From Arthrobacter ramosus (lineage in GTDB: Bacteria; Actinomycetota; Actinomycetes; Actinomycetales; Micrococcaceae): 64,000 bases of DNA. The stretch lies in NCBI RefSeq assembly GCF_039535095.1, contig NZ_BAAAWN010000001.1, positions 4,960,001 through 5,024,000 of the forward strand, in the 5' to 3' direction. The translations under genes and the position numbers were made by a program. The notes beneath the pieces were generated by a model. It made no database searches and was not told where the DNA came from. It saw only the letters and a list, made by a program, of their open reading frames with translations. Of the stretch, positions 1-9,840 are shown in pieces. Position 1 is the first letter of the stretch. The number at the start of each line of letters is the position of its first letter.

Positions 1-2
1 GG

Positions 3-2153
3 AAGGCGGAAATGCGCACGGCGATGGGGCAGTGGTGGGATTCCTCCCAGTCCGGGGTGTCGGCGTCGGACCCGGGAGGGCCGGGGATCACCCGGCCGTT
101 CTCCCTGAGCCTGGGGTCCGAGAACGGCAAGCAGACCCAGGTCCTGGGGATGAGCGAGATTTTGAGCCTGCCGAACCTGCGCTACCCGTTGTTTGTGGAT
201 CCGGACTGGTCCACGGTCAGGGCTTCGTACTTGTACGTGGACAGCGCCTACCCGGGCACTCCGTACTGGAACGGCCAGTACACCGACTCCACCGTGCACG
301 TGGGATACCTCCCTTCGTACTGGGCGCCGGACGGGGTCTCCCACACCACGCGTGGTTACTACCAGTTCGACACCACGCCCATGTCCGGCAAGATCATTCT
401 CGCGGCCGTGATGAACGCGACCGAGACGTGGTCATCTTCGTGCACCGCGACGCCGGTGGACGCGTGGGTGACCGGCGGCATCAGCCCGGGCACGACGTGG
501 AACGCCCAGCCCGGCCTGGTCGCCAAGACGGATTCCAGGACGGTCGCGAAGGGGTATTCTTCGGCTTGCCCGGCCGGGACCGTGGGCTTTGACCTGTCCT
601 CGATCAAGAGCACTCTGCAGACTGTGAGCCAGTGGACCGTGTCGCTGCGGGCCGGGAACGAGGGCGACCCCCTGGGGTGGAAGCGGTTCAACAATGACGC
701 CTCGATCATCGTCACCTACGACACCCCGCCCTACACCCCGGGGCTGTGGACGATCGACAACGCCCGCTGGACGGGCGCTCCGTTCGCGTCCACCTACGTG
801 ACGAGGATGGACCACCCGATCTATACCCTGACGGTCGGTGACCCGGACGGCGCCGCCGGCGGACCTATCAACGTCTGGATGTCGGTCTTCGACAGCAACA
901 ACCAGTACGTCTTCGGCGCCGGTCCGCTGGGTCCGATACCAGGGTCCGGAGGGTACCCGTCCTGGCAGGGCCCCACGAAGCTGAACGACGGGGTGTACCA
1001 GTTGCAGGCCCAGGCCCAGGACGACAAGGGCGTGAACTCAGGTGTCATGCAGTTCTTCTTCGAGGTGAAAACGACCGCCCCGGACGCGCCGCTCATCACC
1101 CCACCGGACACCATCAAGACCAACCCCAGCCTCCCCGGCTACGGAACGGTAAACGGCGGGGGTGCTGCCGGTGCCGGCAGTTACGCGTTTTCCCTCAACG
1201 AGCAGGGTACGTATCCGGTCCGGGGTTTCGTGTATTCGGTCACCAATGCCCCCGGGCCCACCTCGGTGCCGGTCAATCTCAGCTGCGATACCCGGGTGAA
1301 GGAGTATGTGGTGGTCTGCCCGGCGGATGGCCGGACAGCAACCGCAACCGTCACACCGGTGGATACCTCAACCGTGCTGACGGTGTGGGCCTTCGACTAT
1401 GCCGGGAACGTCAGTGCCCAGACCGCATCCAAGACTCCGGCCTCCTACCATTTCGACGTGGCACCCCCGGCATACACGGCGTTGACACCGTTGCCGATCG
1501 CTGCACCGAGCCAGGGAAGCTGGGTTCCTGTCGCCGTGCAGAGCAACGGCACGCCCTATGCCACCAATTCCTGCCAGGGCGACACGAGTTCCGGGTACCC
1601 CGGGAGCGCGAAGTTCAACGCCCTCCAACTCAACGGCGCGCCCGGGCAGTTCGGCACGACCACCACCGCCGTGGACACCTCCAAGAGCTTCAGCGTCTCG
1701 GGGTGGTTCTGTCCGACGAATCCGGCACCGGGTGGAAGCACCATCCAGTCGCTGATCGCCCAGATCGCCGACACCGGCGTCCCGGGCGGCGCTGTGCGGC
1801 TGAGTTCGGGCGGATTGCCCGAACTGGACACCTGGACCACGGGCAACGCCCTCGAGCAGGTCCAGACCCCGACAGCTCAGACGCCCAACCAGTGGTTCTT
1901 CGTCTCGGCGGTGTATGACCAGCTCAACCAGCAGCTGCGCATCAACGTGAATTCCGCGTCCTTTACGGGCAACTGGACCACGGCCACCTCGCCGCAAACC
2001 CATCTTTCCGCCACGACCCAGCCGGTGCGGCTCGGGGAGGGATTCACCGGGCAGATCCTCAACCCCGTCATGACCCAGGGCGTCCTCACGAAGGACCAGT
2101 TCCACGGCATTCAGGCACAGTTCACCGCCACCACCCAGGGAGTCCTGAAATGA
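3..2153 (+). CDS. Secreted LamG-type protein upstream of Rhs, 5' partial
   Basis: The frame is open from the left window edge, so the N-terminus lies outside; the first in-window ATG is at 12. The visible 713 residues start with a region typical of actinobacterial Rhs-partner proteins (a YPLFVDPDW segment near residue 60, then a DNRLRE-like beta-rich stretch), continue with Ig-like linkers, and end with a concanavalin/LamG-like domain from about residue 535 (FNALQLNG, FSVSGWFC, QWFFVSAVYD). No membrane anchor is visible in this part. The stop overlaps the next gene's start as ATGA, so the two are probably made together. The likely role is as cell-surface partner or part of the Rhs delivery apparatus; this is inferred from family and linkage. 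Confidence 0.75.
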   Translation, partial: KAEMRTAMGQWWDSSQSGVSASDPGGPGITRPFSLSLGSENGKQTQVLGMSEILSLPNLRYPLFVDPDWSTVRASYLYVDSAYPGTPYWNGQYTDSTVHVGYLPSYWAPDGVSHTTRGYYQFDTTPMSGKIILAAVMNATETWSSSCTATPVDAWVTGGISPGTTWNAQPGLVAKTDSRTVAKGYSSACPAGTVGFDLSSIKSTLQTVSQWTVSLRAGNEGDPLGWKRFNNDASIIVTYDTPPYTPGLWTIDNARWTGAPFASTYVTRMDHPIYTLTVGDPDGAAGGPINVWMSVFDSNNQYVFGAGPLGPIPGSGGYPSWQGPTKLNDGVYQLQAQAQDDKGVNSGVMQFFFEVKTTAPDAPLITPPDTIKTNPSLPGYGTVNGGGAAGAGSYAFSLNEQGTYPVRGFVYSVTNAPGPTSVPVNLSCDTRVKEYVVVCPADGRTATATVTPVDTSTVLTVWAFDYAGNVSAQTASKTPASYHFDVAPPAYTALTPLPIAAPSQGSWVPVAVQSNGTPYATNSCQGDTSSGYPGSAKFNALQLNGAPGQFGTTTTAVDTSKSFSVSGWFCPTNPAPGGSTIQSLIAQIADTGVPGGAVRLSSGGLPELDTWTTGNALEQVQTPTAQTPNQWFFVSAVYDQLNQQLRINVNSASFTGNWTTATSPQTHLSATTQPVRLGEGFTGQILNPVMTQGVLTKDQFHGIQAQFTATTQGVLK

Positions 2154-5100
2154 GAAACGTCCGGAACCGGAATGGCCTCGGCAACGCCGCCGTTCTCGCG
2201 GTTGCCTCCGCTGTGGTGACTGCCTCCGCGGGCCTGTTCGCGATCACCGTCGACCACTCCCTCGGATGGACACCGGAGGCACCTGATCCGGTGTCCTCGG
2301 TCCAGGTCACCCCGTGGAGCGCCGCAACCCAGGAACCGGCGGGGCAGCGACCATTCGTGGAAGGCATCAATCTTGCCGCTGTCCGGGCAACCGTCCGGGG
2401 AACCTCGCCGGCCACCGTCACCGGGGCCGCGAGAACTCCTCATGCGCTGGGGGCGGGGCTGACCGTGGTGCCCGCGGGGCTCACCCGCACCGTGCCTTTG
2501 ACGTCGCCGCCGGCACCCGTGCCGGTCAATGACAACGGCGGCGGGAACTTCACCGCACTGCCCGGGGTGTCCTCCGGCAGCTGGGGTGTCACCGGCCAGA
2601 CCGGCGCCTTCACGTGGAGCTACCCTTTCAGTGCCCGGAAAGCCCCCGCCGGTCCGACCCCGGCCCTGGGGTTGGCCTACGATTCCTCCTCGATCGACGG
2701 GCTGACCAGCTCGACTAACAACCAGGCCTCCGTCGTCGGTGACGGATGGTCGCTCGCCGGAGCCGGGTCGATCCGGCAGAAGTTCGCCCCGTGCATGGAT
2801 CAGGGGGTGACCGGTTCCTATGACCTCTGCGGTGCAGCCGAGGGCCAGCAGTTCAGCATCTCTTTCGGCGGCCGCTCCGGGCAGGTCATCAAAGACAAAG
2901 ATGCCGTCCCGGCAAAATACAAGCTGCAGAACGATGACAACACCCGCGTCGAATACCTGACCGACAACACCAACTCGAACGGCACCTTCGACGGCGGATA
3001 CTGGAAACTGACCGACACCTCAGGGACCCAGTATTTCTTCGGCCGCAACCACCTCCCGGGCTGGGACGGCACCAAGGCGAGTACGAATTCCGCGGACACG
3101 GTCCCGGTCGGGGCAGCAACCCCGTCCCAGCCCTGCGCCGCCGCAAGCTTCGCTGCTTCCGTGTGCCAGCAGGCCTACGCCTGGAACCTGGACTACGTCG
3201 TTGACGTCAACAACAACTCCGAGGCGTTCTACTACACCCAGGACACCAACACCTACTCCACCCAGCAGGGAACAGGCCCGCTGATGAACTACGTGCGATC
3301 CAGCCGCCTGGCCCGGGTCGACTACGGCATGCGCGCCGGCACCGAACTGAGTGCCTCCTCGCCGCTGCGCATCGAGCTCGGCTACACCGGCCGCTGCACC
3401 GGGGTGGACTGCAGCAAAGGCAACGATATCCCCACCGGATTCGCCTGCCAGCCCACAGGCACCTGCGCGGTCTACTCACCCACCTTCTACAACGACCAGC
3501 GACTGCAGACCGTTTCGACCCGGACCAACACCGGCCCCGGCGCATACCAGGACGTGGACGTCTGGACCCTGGGCCACTCCATGCCGGACCCCGGCGACGG
3601 AACCAAACCGGCCCTGTGGCTGGGATCCGTTGCCCATCAGGGAGCCAACACGGCCACTGGTGTCGGCGGGGCGATCTCTGACCCGGCGGTCACCTTCGAA
3701 GGCCAGGCCCTGCAGAACAGGGTCTGGGTCTACGCCGCCGGCATCGCGCCGCTGGACCGGTACCGGATCTCCACGATCAGGACCGTCACGGGTGCCTCTA
3801 TCACCGTCTCCTACCTCGGCACCGAATGCTCCCAGACGAACCTTCCCGCAGCTCCGGAGACGAACACCAAACGCTGCTTCCCCCAGTGGTGGACACCGAC
3901 GACGCCGATCGCCCAGCCCGCGCGCATGGACTACTTCCACATCTACCCGGTGGCCGCCATTTCAACCAATGCCGGGCCCGGGGCGAACGGCTCGGTCGAC
4001 ATGTCCACCCGCTACGAATACCAAGGAACCCCTGCCTGGAAATACGCCGCTCCCGCATTCGTGGCGGGTTCGGGCGGATCCCAGTTGACCTGGTCCGTGA
4101 ACGCCGGATGGTCCAAAGTCAAGACCATCACCGGCAACACCGGCGTCCCCGGACTCAACCCCTCCAGCATGACCACCTACCTGCGCGGCCTGGACGGAAC
4201 ACCTTCAAACAGCAGCGGAGGAAAGATCTCCGCGACCGTCACCGCCTCGGACGGTACGACCATCACCGACTCCCCGTGGTTCGCCGGATCCTCTGTTGAA
4301 ACGCAGAAATTCGTCGGCGAGACCGGCCCGCAACTAAGCACCGCCATCACCGTCCCCTGGGCATCCCCCGTGACCGCTACCGGAGGCGGGACCGGAGCCC
4401 CGACAGCCCGGCACACCGGCACCGCGTCCGTGAAGAACATCATCGCCAGCAGCACCGGGGCAGGCACCCGTACCACGACCACGTCCAACACGTTCGACAA
4501 CGGCACCGGCAACCCGAACTATGGGCGCATCACGGCCGTGTCCAATTCCGGGGAAACCGGCGGAACTCCCGGCAGCTGCACCGTAACCGCATACGCAGAC
4601 AGCGCCGGCGCGGACAACACCGGTCTGAACCTGCTGGCCCTGCCCGCCACCACCACGACCTACGCCGGGCCCTGCACCGGAAACGGGGCACCGGCCGGGA
4701 ACATCATCGCCGCCACCGGCACACTGTATGACTCCTCGATGGCCGCCATCCCCGGCGCGCCCACCTACCAGGCTCCGACCCTGGGCAACCCGTCACGCAC
4801 CGACACCGCCACCGCAGTCAACGGCACCACCGTCACGACCTGGAAGACCGGCCCCACCCTGGCCTACGACGCCCTGGGTCGGGTCCAGTCCTCCACGGAC
4901 AACACCACCGGCACGGCCCGCACCACCCAGATCGCCTACGCCCCCGCCACCGGGCTGCCCGCCTCGGTGACCACCACCAACCCGCTGGGCTGGACCACGA
5001 CCACCGCGTTTGATTCCATCCGGGGCAACAAAACCACGTCCACGGACGAGAACCTCAACGTCACCAGCTACCAGTACGATGCCTCCGGCCGGATCACCGG

Positions 5101-8100
5101 AGTCTGGGACCCGATGCGCCCCAAAGCCAGCAATGCGACCCCGACCCAGGCCACCGCGTACACAATCTCCAAGGATGTGCCCTCATCCATCGCCCGGACC
5201 AGCATCAACGGCCTCGGCCACGCGACCACCAGCTATGAGATCTACGACGGCCTCGGACGGCTCCGGCAAACCCAGAAGCCCTCCCCGCGGAGCGGCACGA
5301 TGGCCACCGACACGACGTACAACAGCATCGGCGCCAAACTCATCGCCAACAACAACTACCAGTTCGCTGCCAACCCCAGCGCCGCCCTCATGCTCCCCGA
5401 CGGAACAGCCGTGCCGTCCTCGGACAGGTACGGCTACGACGGCGCCGGACGCCTCACCACCGACGCCGCCCTCGCCTACGGCAACAGCAACGCGCCGCTC
5501 TGGACCACCAACATCACCTACACCGGAGCCGACACCACCACGACCACGACCACACCCGGCACAATCGCAGGCAATGACTCCGCAACCGCCACCATCGTGA
5601 ACGCCGCCGGCAAAACCGTCTCCCGCCAGCTCTTCCACGGCACCACCCCGACCGGCACACCCGACACCACCAGCTACAGCTATGACGCCCTGGGCCGGAT
5701 GACATCGATGACGGACACCGCCGGGAACCAATGGTCCTGGGCCTTCGATACCGCCGGCCGGCAAACCACAGCCAACGACCCCGACACCGGAACCACCACC
5801 ACCAGCTACGACGCGTCCGGCCGTGTCGCGGCCACCACGGACGGCGCAGGGAACCTCACCAGCTACGCCTACGACGCTCTGGACCGGACGACCGGCACCA
5901 GCGTGACCCCGCAAGGCGGCACCGCGCACACCCTCACCACCAGCACCTACGACGGGGAGAAGAAGGGCCAGCCCAGTTCCGCGACCCGGTTCAACGGACC
6001 GAACTACGACCAGCAGGTCACCACCGCTGTCTCCGGATATAACGCCGCCTACCAACCCGCGACAACCACCACGACACTGCCCGGCGGGCTGACCGGATAC
6101 GCCGGGGACTACACGACAACCCGCGCCTACACCAGCACCGGCAACATCGCCACCGAAGCGACCCCGGCAATCGGCGGGCTCAGCGCCGAAACCATCACCA
6201 ACAACTTCGACGATTTCGAAAACCCGTCCGCCATCACAACCGGAACCGACACGATCGCCGGGGCATTCGATTACACCGAGTTCAACCAGCTCGCCGGATT
6301 CCAGCAATTCGACGCCAACTACACCAGCAACACCGCCGACACCACCGGATTGAACAAAACCCAATTCAACTGGGATGCAACCACCGGACGGTTGGCCAGA
6401 CAATCTTCAACCAACCAATCCAAAGGCGCCATAGCCGACCTCGGAGTAACGAACTACACCTACACGGCTTCCGGGAAGCTCAGCTCCCGGGAACAGCTAT
6501 ACCCCTCACGCCCCGGCGCACCGGATGACTACCAGTGCTACAGCTACGACTACGCCTCCCGGCTCTCCGCTGCCTGGACCGCAGCAGCAAAGAACTGCAA
6601 CACCGCACCGACCCCGGCCTCGACATCGGTGCCCGGCCTCGGCGGACCGGCACCCTACGCCCAGACCTACGCCTACACGCCCGCCGGGGACCGGTCCCAG
6701 GTCAAACGCTTCGACAACGCCGGGAACCTCGCCGCCACGGAAAACTACGCCTACCCCGGCGCGGCCGTCACCGCGCCGGGCGCGTTTTCCGCCCAGGCAC
6801 CGTTCAGGCAGCTCGACACCCGCAACGGCACCGGCGGGATCCACGGAACCGTCGGCCCCGGACAGACCATCAGGGTCAAAGTCACCGGCCAGGGAGGCAT
6901 CCCCGCGACCGGTGTGTCCGCTGTGGCGATGAACATCACCGTGACCAACCCCAGCTCGTTCGGAGCCATCACCGCCTACGCGGGCGGGACCAACAACCCC
7001 GGCACCTCCAACCTGAACTACGCAACAGGGCAGACCGTCGCGAACTTCGCCGTTACCCCGGTCGGCGCAGACGGAACCATCGCGTTCACGAACAACTCCT
7101 CCGGGACGGTCGATCTCCTGGCCGACACCTCCGGCTACTACCTCGGCGGCGCAGCCACCACCCCGGGCGCGTTCTCGGCCCAGACCCCGTTCCGGCAGCT
7201 CGACACCCGCAACGGCACCGGAGGGGTGTCCGGCCCCGTCGGCCCCAACCAGACCATCAGGGTCAAGGTCACCGGCCAGGGAGGCATCCCCGCCACCGGC
7301 GTCTCCGCCGTCGCAATGAACATCACCGTCGCCAACTCCACCTCGTTCGGGGCCATCACGGCCTACGCGGGCGGGACCAACAATCCCGGCACCTCCAACC
7401 TGAACTACGCGACCGGGCAGATCGTCCCGAACTTCGCCATCACCCCGGTCGGCTCGGACGGCACGATCGCCTTCACGAACAACTCCTCCGGCACGGTACA
7501 GATCATCGCCGACACCTCCGGGTACTTCCTTGGCGGCACGGCCACGGTCCCTGGGGCGTTTTCGGCCCAGACCCCGTTCCGGCAGCTCGACACCCGCAAC
7601 GGCACCGGCGGGGTCACCGGCCCCGTCGGACCGGGACAGACGATCAGCGTCAAGGTCACCGGCCGCGGCGGCCTCCCGGCCACCGGTGTCTCCGCGATCG
7701 CGATGAACATCACCGTCGCCAACTCCACCTCCTCCGGGGTCATCACCGCGTACGCGGGCGGGACCCCTAAACCGGGTACCTCGAACCTGAACTACACGGC
7801 CGGGCAGATCATCCCCAACTTCGCCATCACCGCGGTCGGGGCGGACGGGACGATTTCCTTCACGAACGATTCCCCCGGCACGGTACAGCTCATCGCCGAC
7901 ACCATGGGCTACTTCAACGGCCCCGTGACCGGCGGCCTGCCCGGGGCGCACCAGCTCCAGTCCATGACCAGCACCCCGGCAACCGGAACACCCGCCACCA
8001 GCACCTTCACCTGGGACGCGGCAGGGCGGATGACCGGCCGTGCCGGGGAAACCCTGGCCTACACAGCGGACGGGAAACTTGCCACCACCACCGGCAGCCC

Positions 8101-9526
8101 CACCCTGCCGGCGAACCCGAACCCCTCCGCAACGGCAGGCACCCCGCCGGCACCCCTGTCAGGAACCGCGGGCAGTACCGGGACCCGGTACTACGACGCC
8201 GGAGGGAACCTCGTCGGGATCACCGACGGCACCGGCACCACCGCCACCATCGGCTCGATTACCGCCCACTCCACCCCGGCAGGGGTGAAGACCGCGACCA
8301 AGACCTACGGTTTCGCAGGCAAGACCGTCGCCCAGCGCACCGCCGCCGGCGGGACCGTGAAACTCGCCTTCATCATCAGCGACGGCGTCGACACCACCCA
8401 GACCATCCTCCAACCCAGCAGCGGGACCACGCCGGTCACCGCCCAAACCCGCTACACCGACCCGATCGGCCTGGCCCGCGGACCCACCCAGACAGCGGCC
8501 GGAGCCGGCGCGTACGCGACCGCCGCGGGTGCCACCACAGGTGTGGGGTCCAACGCCGCCAACGTAGCCGGGTACGGCGCCGTGAACGGGTACATCGGCG
8601 GACTCGCCGACACCATCAGCACCCTCACCCACCTCGGCGCCCGAGACCTCGACCCCGTCCTGGGAACCTTCACAAGCCCAGACCCGATCCTGAAACGCGA
8701 CGACGCGAACAACTTCTCCCCGTACGTCTACGGCGAAGCCGACGCCATTAACAATGCCGACCCCTCCGGACTCATGATCCTGAGTTGGGCCGTCACGGAC
8801 GGTCCAATCAACGGGGGATGGCATGCGCCAGATGCCGTACCTGACGTCGCTGTACCCTCGCGTCCGACCGGTCCATTGGCTCCCGGCTACACATCACCGG
8901 TACCGGGCTCCTGGCAGTTCTACATCGCCCCCTCATGGACCCGACCCAGAACAACCCCGGCGCCCACAGCTGCCTCGGAGAACGCGACAGGGCCATCGAG
9001 CCTCAAACAAACGCTATTGGTGAGCCAAGGACTCCCGCCAGACGAAAACAGCTCCTGGGCCACCGCACTCCGCCCCATCGCGGATCTAGCTATGATCGTC
9101 GGAAGCGAAGGGATGGCCGGCGAAGGGATGGCCGGCGCAGGCGAAGAGATGGGCGCCGCCGGTGAGATTGGTATCCGCAGCGGGGCCCGCAGCGCCGAGA
9201 TGTCCTCAGTGGAAGGAAACTTCAACGTCAAGTTCGGTTCAGAAGCCAAACTCGGCGACCATTTCAATAGGCATGGAAGTGACTTCAGAGCTACCTCCGC
9301 TGAGCAGTATGAAAAAATGGCTTCAGAGTTCCTGATTTCACCACTACGCGGCAACGGTACGCTGCAGAAGATCAGAGGAAATGGAGATATAGTCCGCTAC
9401 GACCCGAAATCAGGAGAATTTGGCGTGCTCAGCAATAGCGGAGTTATCCGGACCTATTACATTCCTGACCCGGCTAGGACCGGCATGTCGAACATGGACT
9501 ATTTCATCCAGGAAGGCAGCAGATGA
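2150..9526 (+). CDS. Rhs/YD-repeat polymorphic toxin with inserted tandem domains
   Basis: 2,458 residues. An N-terminal hydrophobic segment (about 12-32) suggests export. A SpvB/TcB-like region follows (GSWGVTGQTGAFTWSYPF near 145; LGLAYDSSSIDG), then YD repeats between about 900 and 1530 (YDALGR, YDASGR, YDGAGR). Three near-identical 129-residue domains occupy about 1541-1926, then YD sequence resumes. The Rhs core is at about 2160-2208 (GARDLDPVLGTFTSPDP ... NADPSGL), including the DPxG motif where such proteins are cleaved. The tip (about 2350-2458) has HFNRHGSDF, RGNGDIVRYDP and GVIRTYYIPDP, resembling BECR-fold RNase tips of the CdiA/colicin type; this is from memory and not tested. The tip DNA is visibly less GC-rich than the body, as expected for swapped tips. 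Start ATG overlaps the upstream stop. Confidence 0.9.
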   Translation: MRNVRNRNGLGNAAVLAVASAVVTASAGLFAITVDHSLGWTPEAPDPVSSVQVTPWSAATQEPAGQRPFVEGINLAAVRATVRGTSPATVTGAARTPHALGAGLTVVPAGLTRTVPLTSPPAPVPVNDNGGGNFTALPGVSSGSWGVTGQTGAFTWSYPFSARKAPAGPTPALGLAYDSSSIDGLTSSTNNQASVVGDGWSLAGAGSIRQKFAPCMDQGVTGSYDLCGAAEGQQFSISFGGRSGQVIKDKDAVPAKYKLQNDDNTRVEYLTDNTNSNGTFDGGYWKLTDTSGTQYFFGRNHLPGWDGTKASTNSADTVPVGAATPSQPCAAASFAASVCQQAYAWNLDYVVDVNNNSEAFYYTQDTNTYSTQQGTGPLMNYVRSSRLARVDYGMRAGTELSASSPLRIELGYTGRCTGVDCSKGNDIPTGFACQPTGTCAVYSPTFYNDQRLQTVSTRTNTGPGAYQDVDVWTLGHSMPDPGDGTKPALWLGSVAHQGANTATGVGGAISDPAVTFEGQALQNRVWVYAAGIAPLDRYRISTIRTVTGASITVSYLGTECSQTNLPAAPETNTKRCFPQWWTPTTPIAQPARMDYFHIYPVAAISTNAGPGANGSVDMSTRYEYQGTPAWKYAAPAFVAGSGGSQLTWSVNAGWSKVKTITGNTGVPGLNPSSMTTYLRGLDGTPSNSSGGKISATVTASDGTTITDSPWFAGSSVETQKFVGETGPQLSTAITVPWASPVTATGGGTGAPTARHTGTASVKNIIASSTGAGTRTTTTSNTFDNGTGNPNYGRITAVSNSGETGGTPGSCTVTAYADSAGADNTGLNLLALPATTTTYAGPCTGNGAPAGNIIAATGTLYDSSMAAIPGAPTYQAPTLGNPSRTDTATAVNGTTVTTWKTGPTLAYDALGRVQSSTDNTTGTARTTQIAYAPATGLPASVTTTNPLGWTTTTAFDSIRGNKTTSTDENLNVTSYQYDASGRITGVWDPMRPKASNATPTQATAYTISKDVPSSIARTSINGLGHATTSYEIYDGLGRLRQTQKPSPRSGTMATDTTYNSIGAKLIANNNYQFAANPSAALMLPDGTAVPSSDRYGYDGAGRLTTDAALAYGNSNAPLWTTNITYTGADTTTTTTTPGTIAGNDSATATIVNAAGKTVSRQLFHGTTPTGTPDTTSYSYDALGRMTSMTDTAGNQWSWAFDTAGRQTTANDPDTGTTTTSYDASGRVAATTDGAGNLTSYAYDALDRTTGTSVTPQGGTAHTLTTSTYDGEKKGQPSSATRFNGPNYDQQVTTAVSGYNAAYQPATTTTTLPGGLTGYAGDYTTTRAYTSTGNIATEATPAIGGLSAETITNNFDDFENPSAITTGTDTIAGAFDYTEFNQLAGFQQFDANYTSNTADTTGLNKTQFNWDATTGRLARQSSTNQSKGAIADLGVTNYTYTASGKLSSREQLYPSRPGAPDDYQCYSYDYASRLSAAWTAAAKNCNTAPTPASTSVPGLGGPAPYAQTYAYTPAGDRSQVKRFDNAGNLAATENYAYPGAAVTAPGAFSAQAPFRQLDTRNGTGGIHGTVGPGQTIRVKVTGQGGIPATGVSAVAMNITVTNPSSFGAITAYAGGTNNPGTSNLNYATGQTVANFAVTPVGADGTIAFTNNSSGTVDLLADTSGYYLGGAATTPGAFSAQTPFRQLDTRNGTGGVSGPVGPNQTIRVKVTGQGGIPATGVSAVAMNITVANSTSFGAITAYAGGTNNPGTSNLNYATGQIVPNFAITPVGSDGTIAFTNNSSGTVQIIADTSGYFLGGTATVPGAFSAQTPFRQLDTRNGTGGVTGPVGPGQTISVKVTGRGGLPATGVSAIAMNITVANSTSSGVITAYAGGTPKPGTSNLNYTAGQIIPNFAITAVGADGTISFTNDSPGTVQLIADTMGYFNGPVTGGLPGAHQLQSMTSTPATGTPATSTFTWDAAGRMTGRAGETLAYTADGKLATTTGSPTLPANPNPSATAGTPPAPLSGTAGSTGTRYYDAGGNLVGITDGTGTTATIGSITAHSTPAGVKTATKTYGFAGKTVAQRTAAGGTVKLAFIISDGVDTTQTILQPSSGTTPVTAQTRYTDPIGLARGPTQTAAGAGAYATAAGATTGVGSNAANVAGYGAVNGYIGGLADTISTLTHLGARDLDPVLGTFTSPDPILKRDDANNFSPYVYGEADAINNADPSGLMILSWAVTDGPINGGWHAPDAVPDVAVPSRPTGPLAPGYTSPVPGSWQFYIAPSWTRPRTTPAPTAASENATGPSSLKQTLLVSQGLPPDENSSWATALRPIADLAMIVGSEGMAGEGMAGAGEEMGAAGEIGIRSGARSAEMSSVEGNFNVKFGSEAKLGDHFNRHGSDFRATSAEQYEKMASEFLISPLRGNGTLQKIRGNGDIVRYDPKSGEFGVLSNSGVIRTYYIPDPARTGMSNMDYFIQEGSR
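6772..7926 (+). repeat. Three 387-bp in-frame tandem repeats inside the Rhs gene
   Basis: Three consecutive units begin near 6772, 7159 and 7546, with matching landmarks exactly 387 bp apart (the string around 6781 recurs at 7168 and 7555). Each encodes 129 residues beginning PGAFSAQ and FRQLDTRNGTGG, with GVSA(V/I)AMNIT, ITAYAGGT, PGTSNLNY and ADT(S/M)GY(Y/F) at the end. Similar domains are known in extracellular actinobacterial proteins and look like beta-sandwich modules. The period is a multiple of three, so copy-number change would keep the frame. Confidence 0.92.
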
Positions 9527-9840
9527 TGTACTTTTGTCCAGTCTGCGGTTACTCTGGCCTCGACGAGCCCCCGTACCTGGAAAATGAGGCCGGCAGCTAC
9601 AACATCTGCCCTTGTTGCTACGTCGAGTACGGTTTTGATGACGGCGGTCGGCACGGAGAGGACCTGCAGCTTTGGATTGCGGAAGCCCGGGACGCTTGGA
9701 TTAATCAGGGCATGCGCTGGAACAGTTCTTGGACCAATCCTCCTGAACATTGGGATCCGCTGATCCAGTTGGAGAACCTCAAACAAGACAAAGGGCCGGC
9801 CTCCGGCACAGAACGCTACCGATTTGAAACCGTACAGTAG
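9523..9840 (+). CDS. CPCC-type cysteine-rich protein, candidate immunity protein
   Basis: 105 residues, starting MMYFCPVCGYSGL and containing NICPCCYVEYGFDD, i.e. two CPxC pairs as in small zinc-ribbon-like CPCC proteins. The first ATG (9523) overlaps the Rhs stop as ATGATG; the second (9526) is the alternative start. The tight overlap with the toxin tip is the usual arrangement of toxin and cognate immunity gene, so the proposed role is neutralising the tip of the upstream Rhs protein in the cytoplasm. The family match is from the cysteine pattern; the immunity role is inferred only from position. Confidence 0.75.
   Translation: MMYFCPVCGYSGLDEPPYLENEAGSYNICPCCYVEYGFDDGGRHGEDLQLWIAEARDAWINQGMRWNSSWTNPPEHWDPLIQLENLKQDKGPASGTERYRFETVQ

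Noticed and set aside
6772..7926. CRISPR-like or satellite repeat
   Set aside because: The repeats are long, adjacent, in frame and coding, without short spacers.
5183..7951. Long antisense open frames (406 and 481 codons) under the Rhs gene
   Set aside because: They mirror the codon bias of the sense strand and show low-complexity Gly/Val/Arg-rich sequence repeated with the 387-bp units; no domain or ribosome site.
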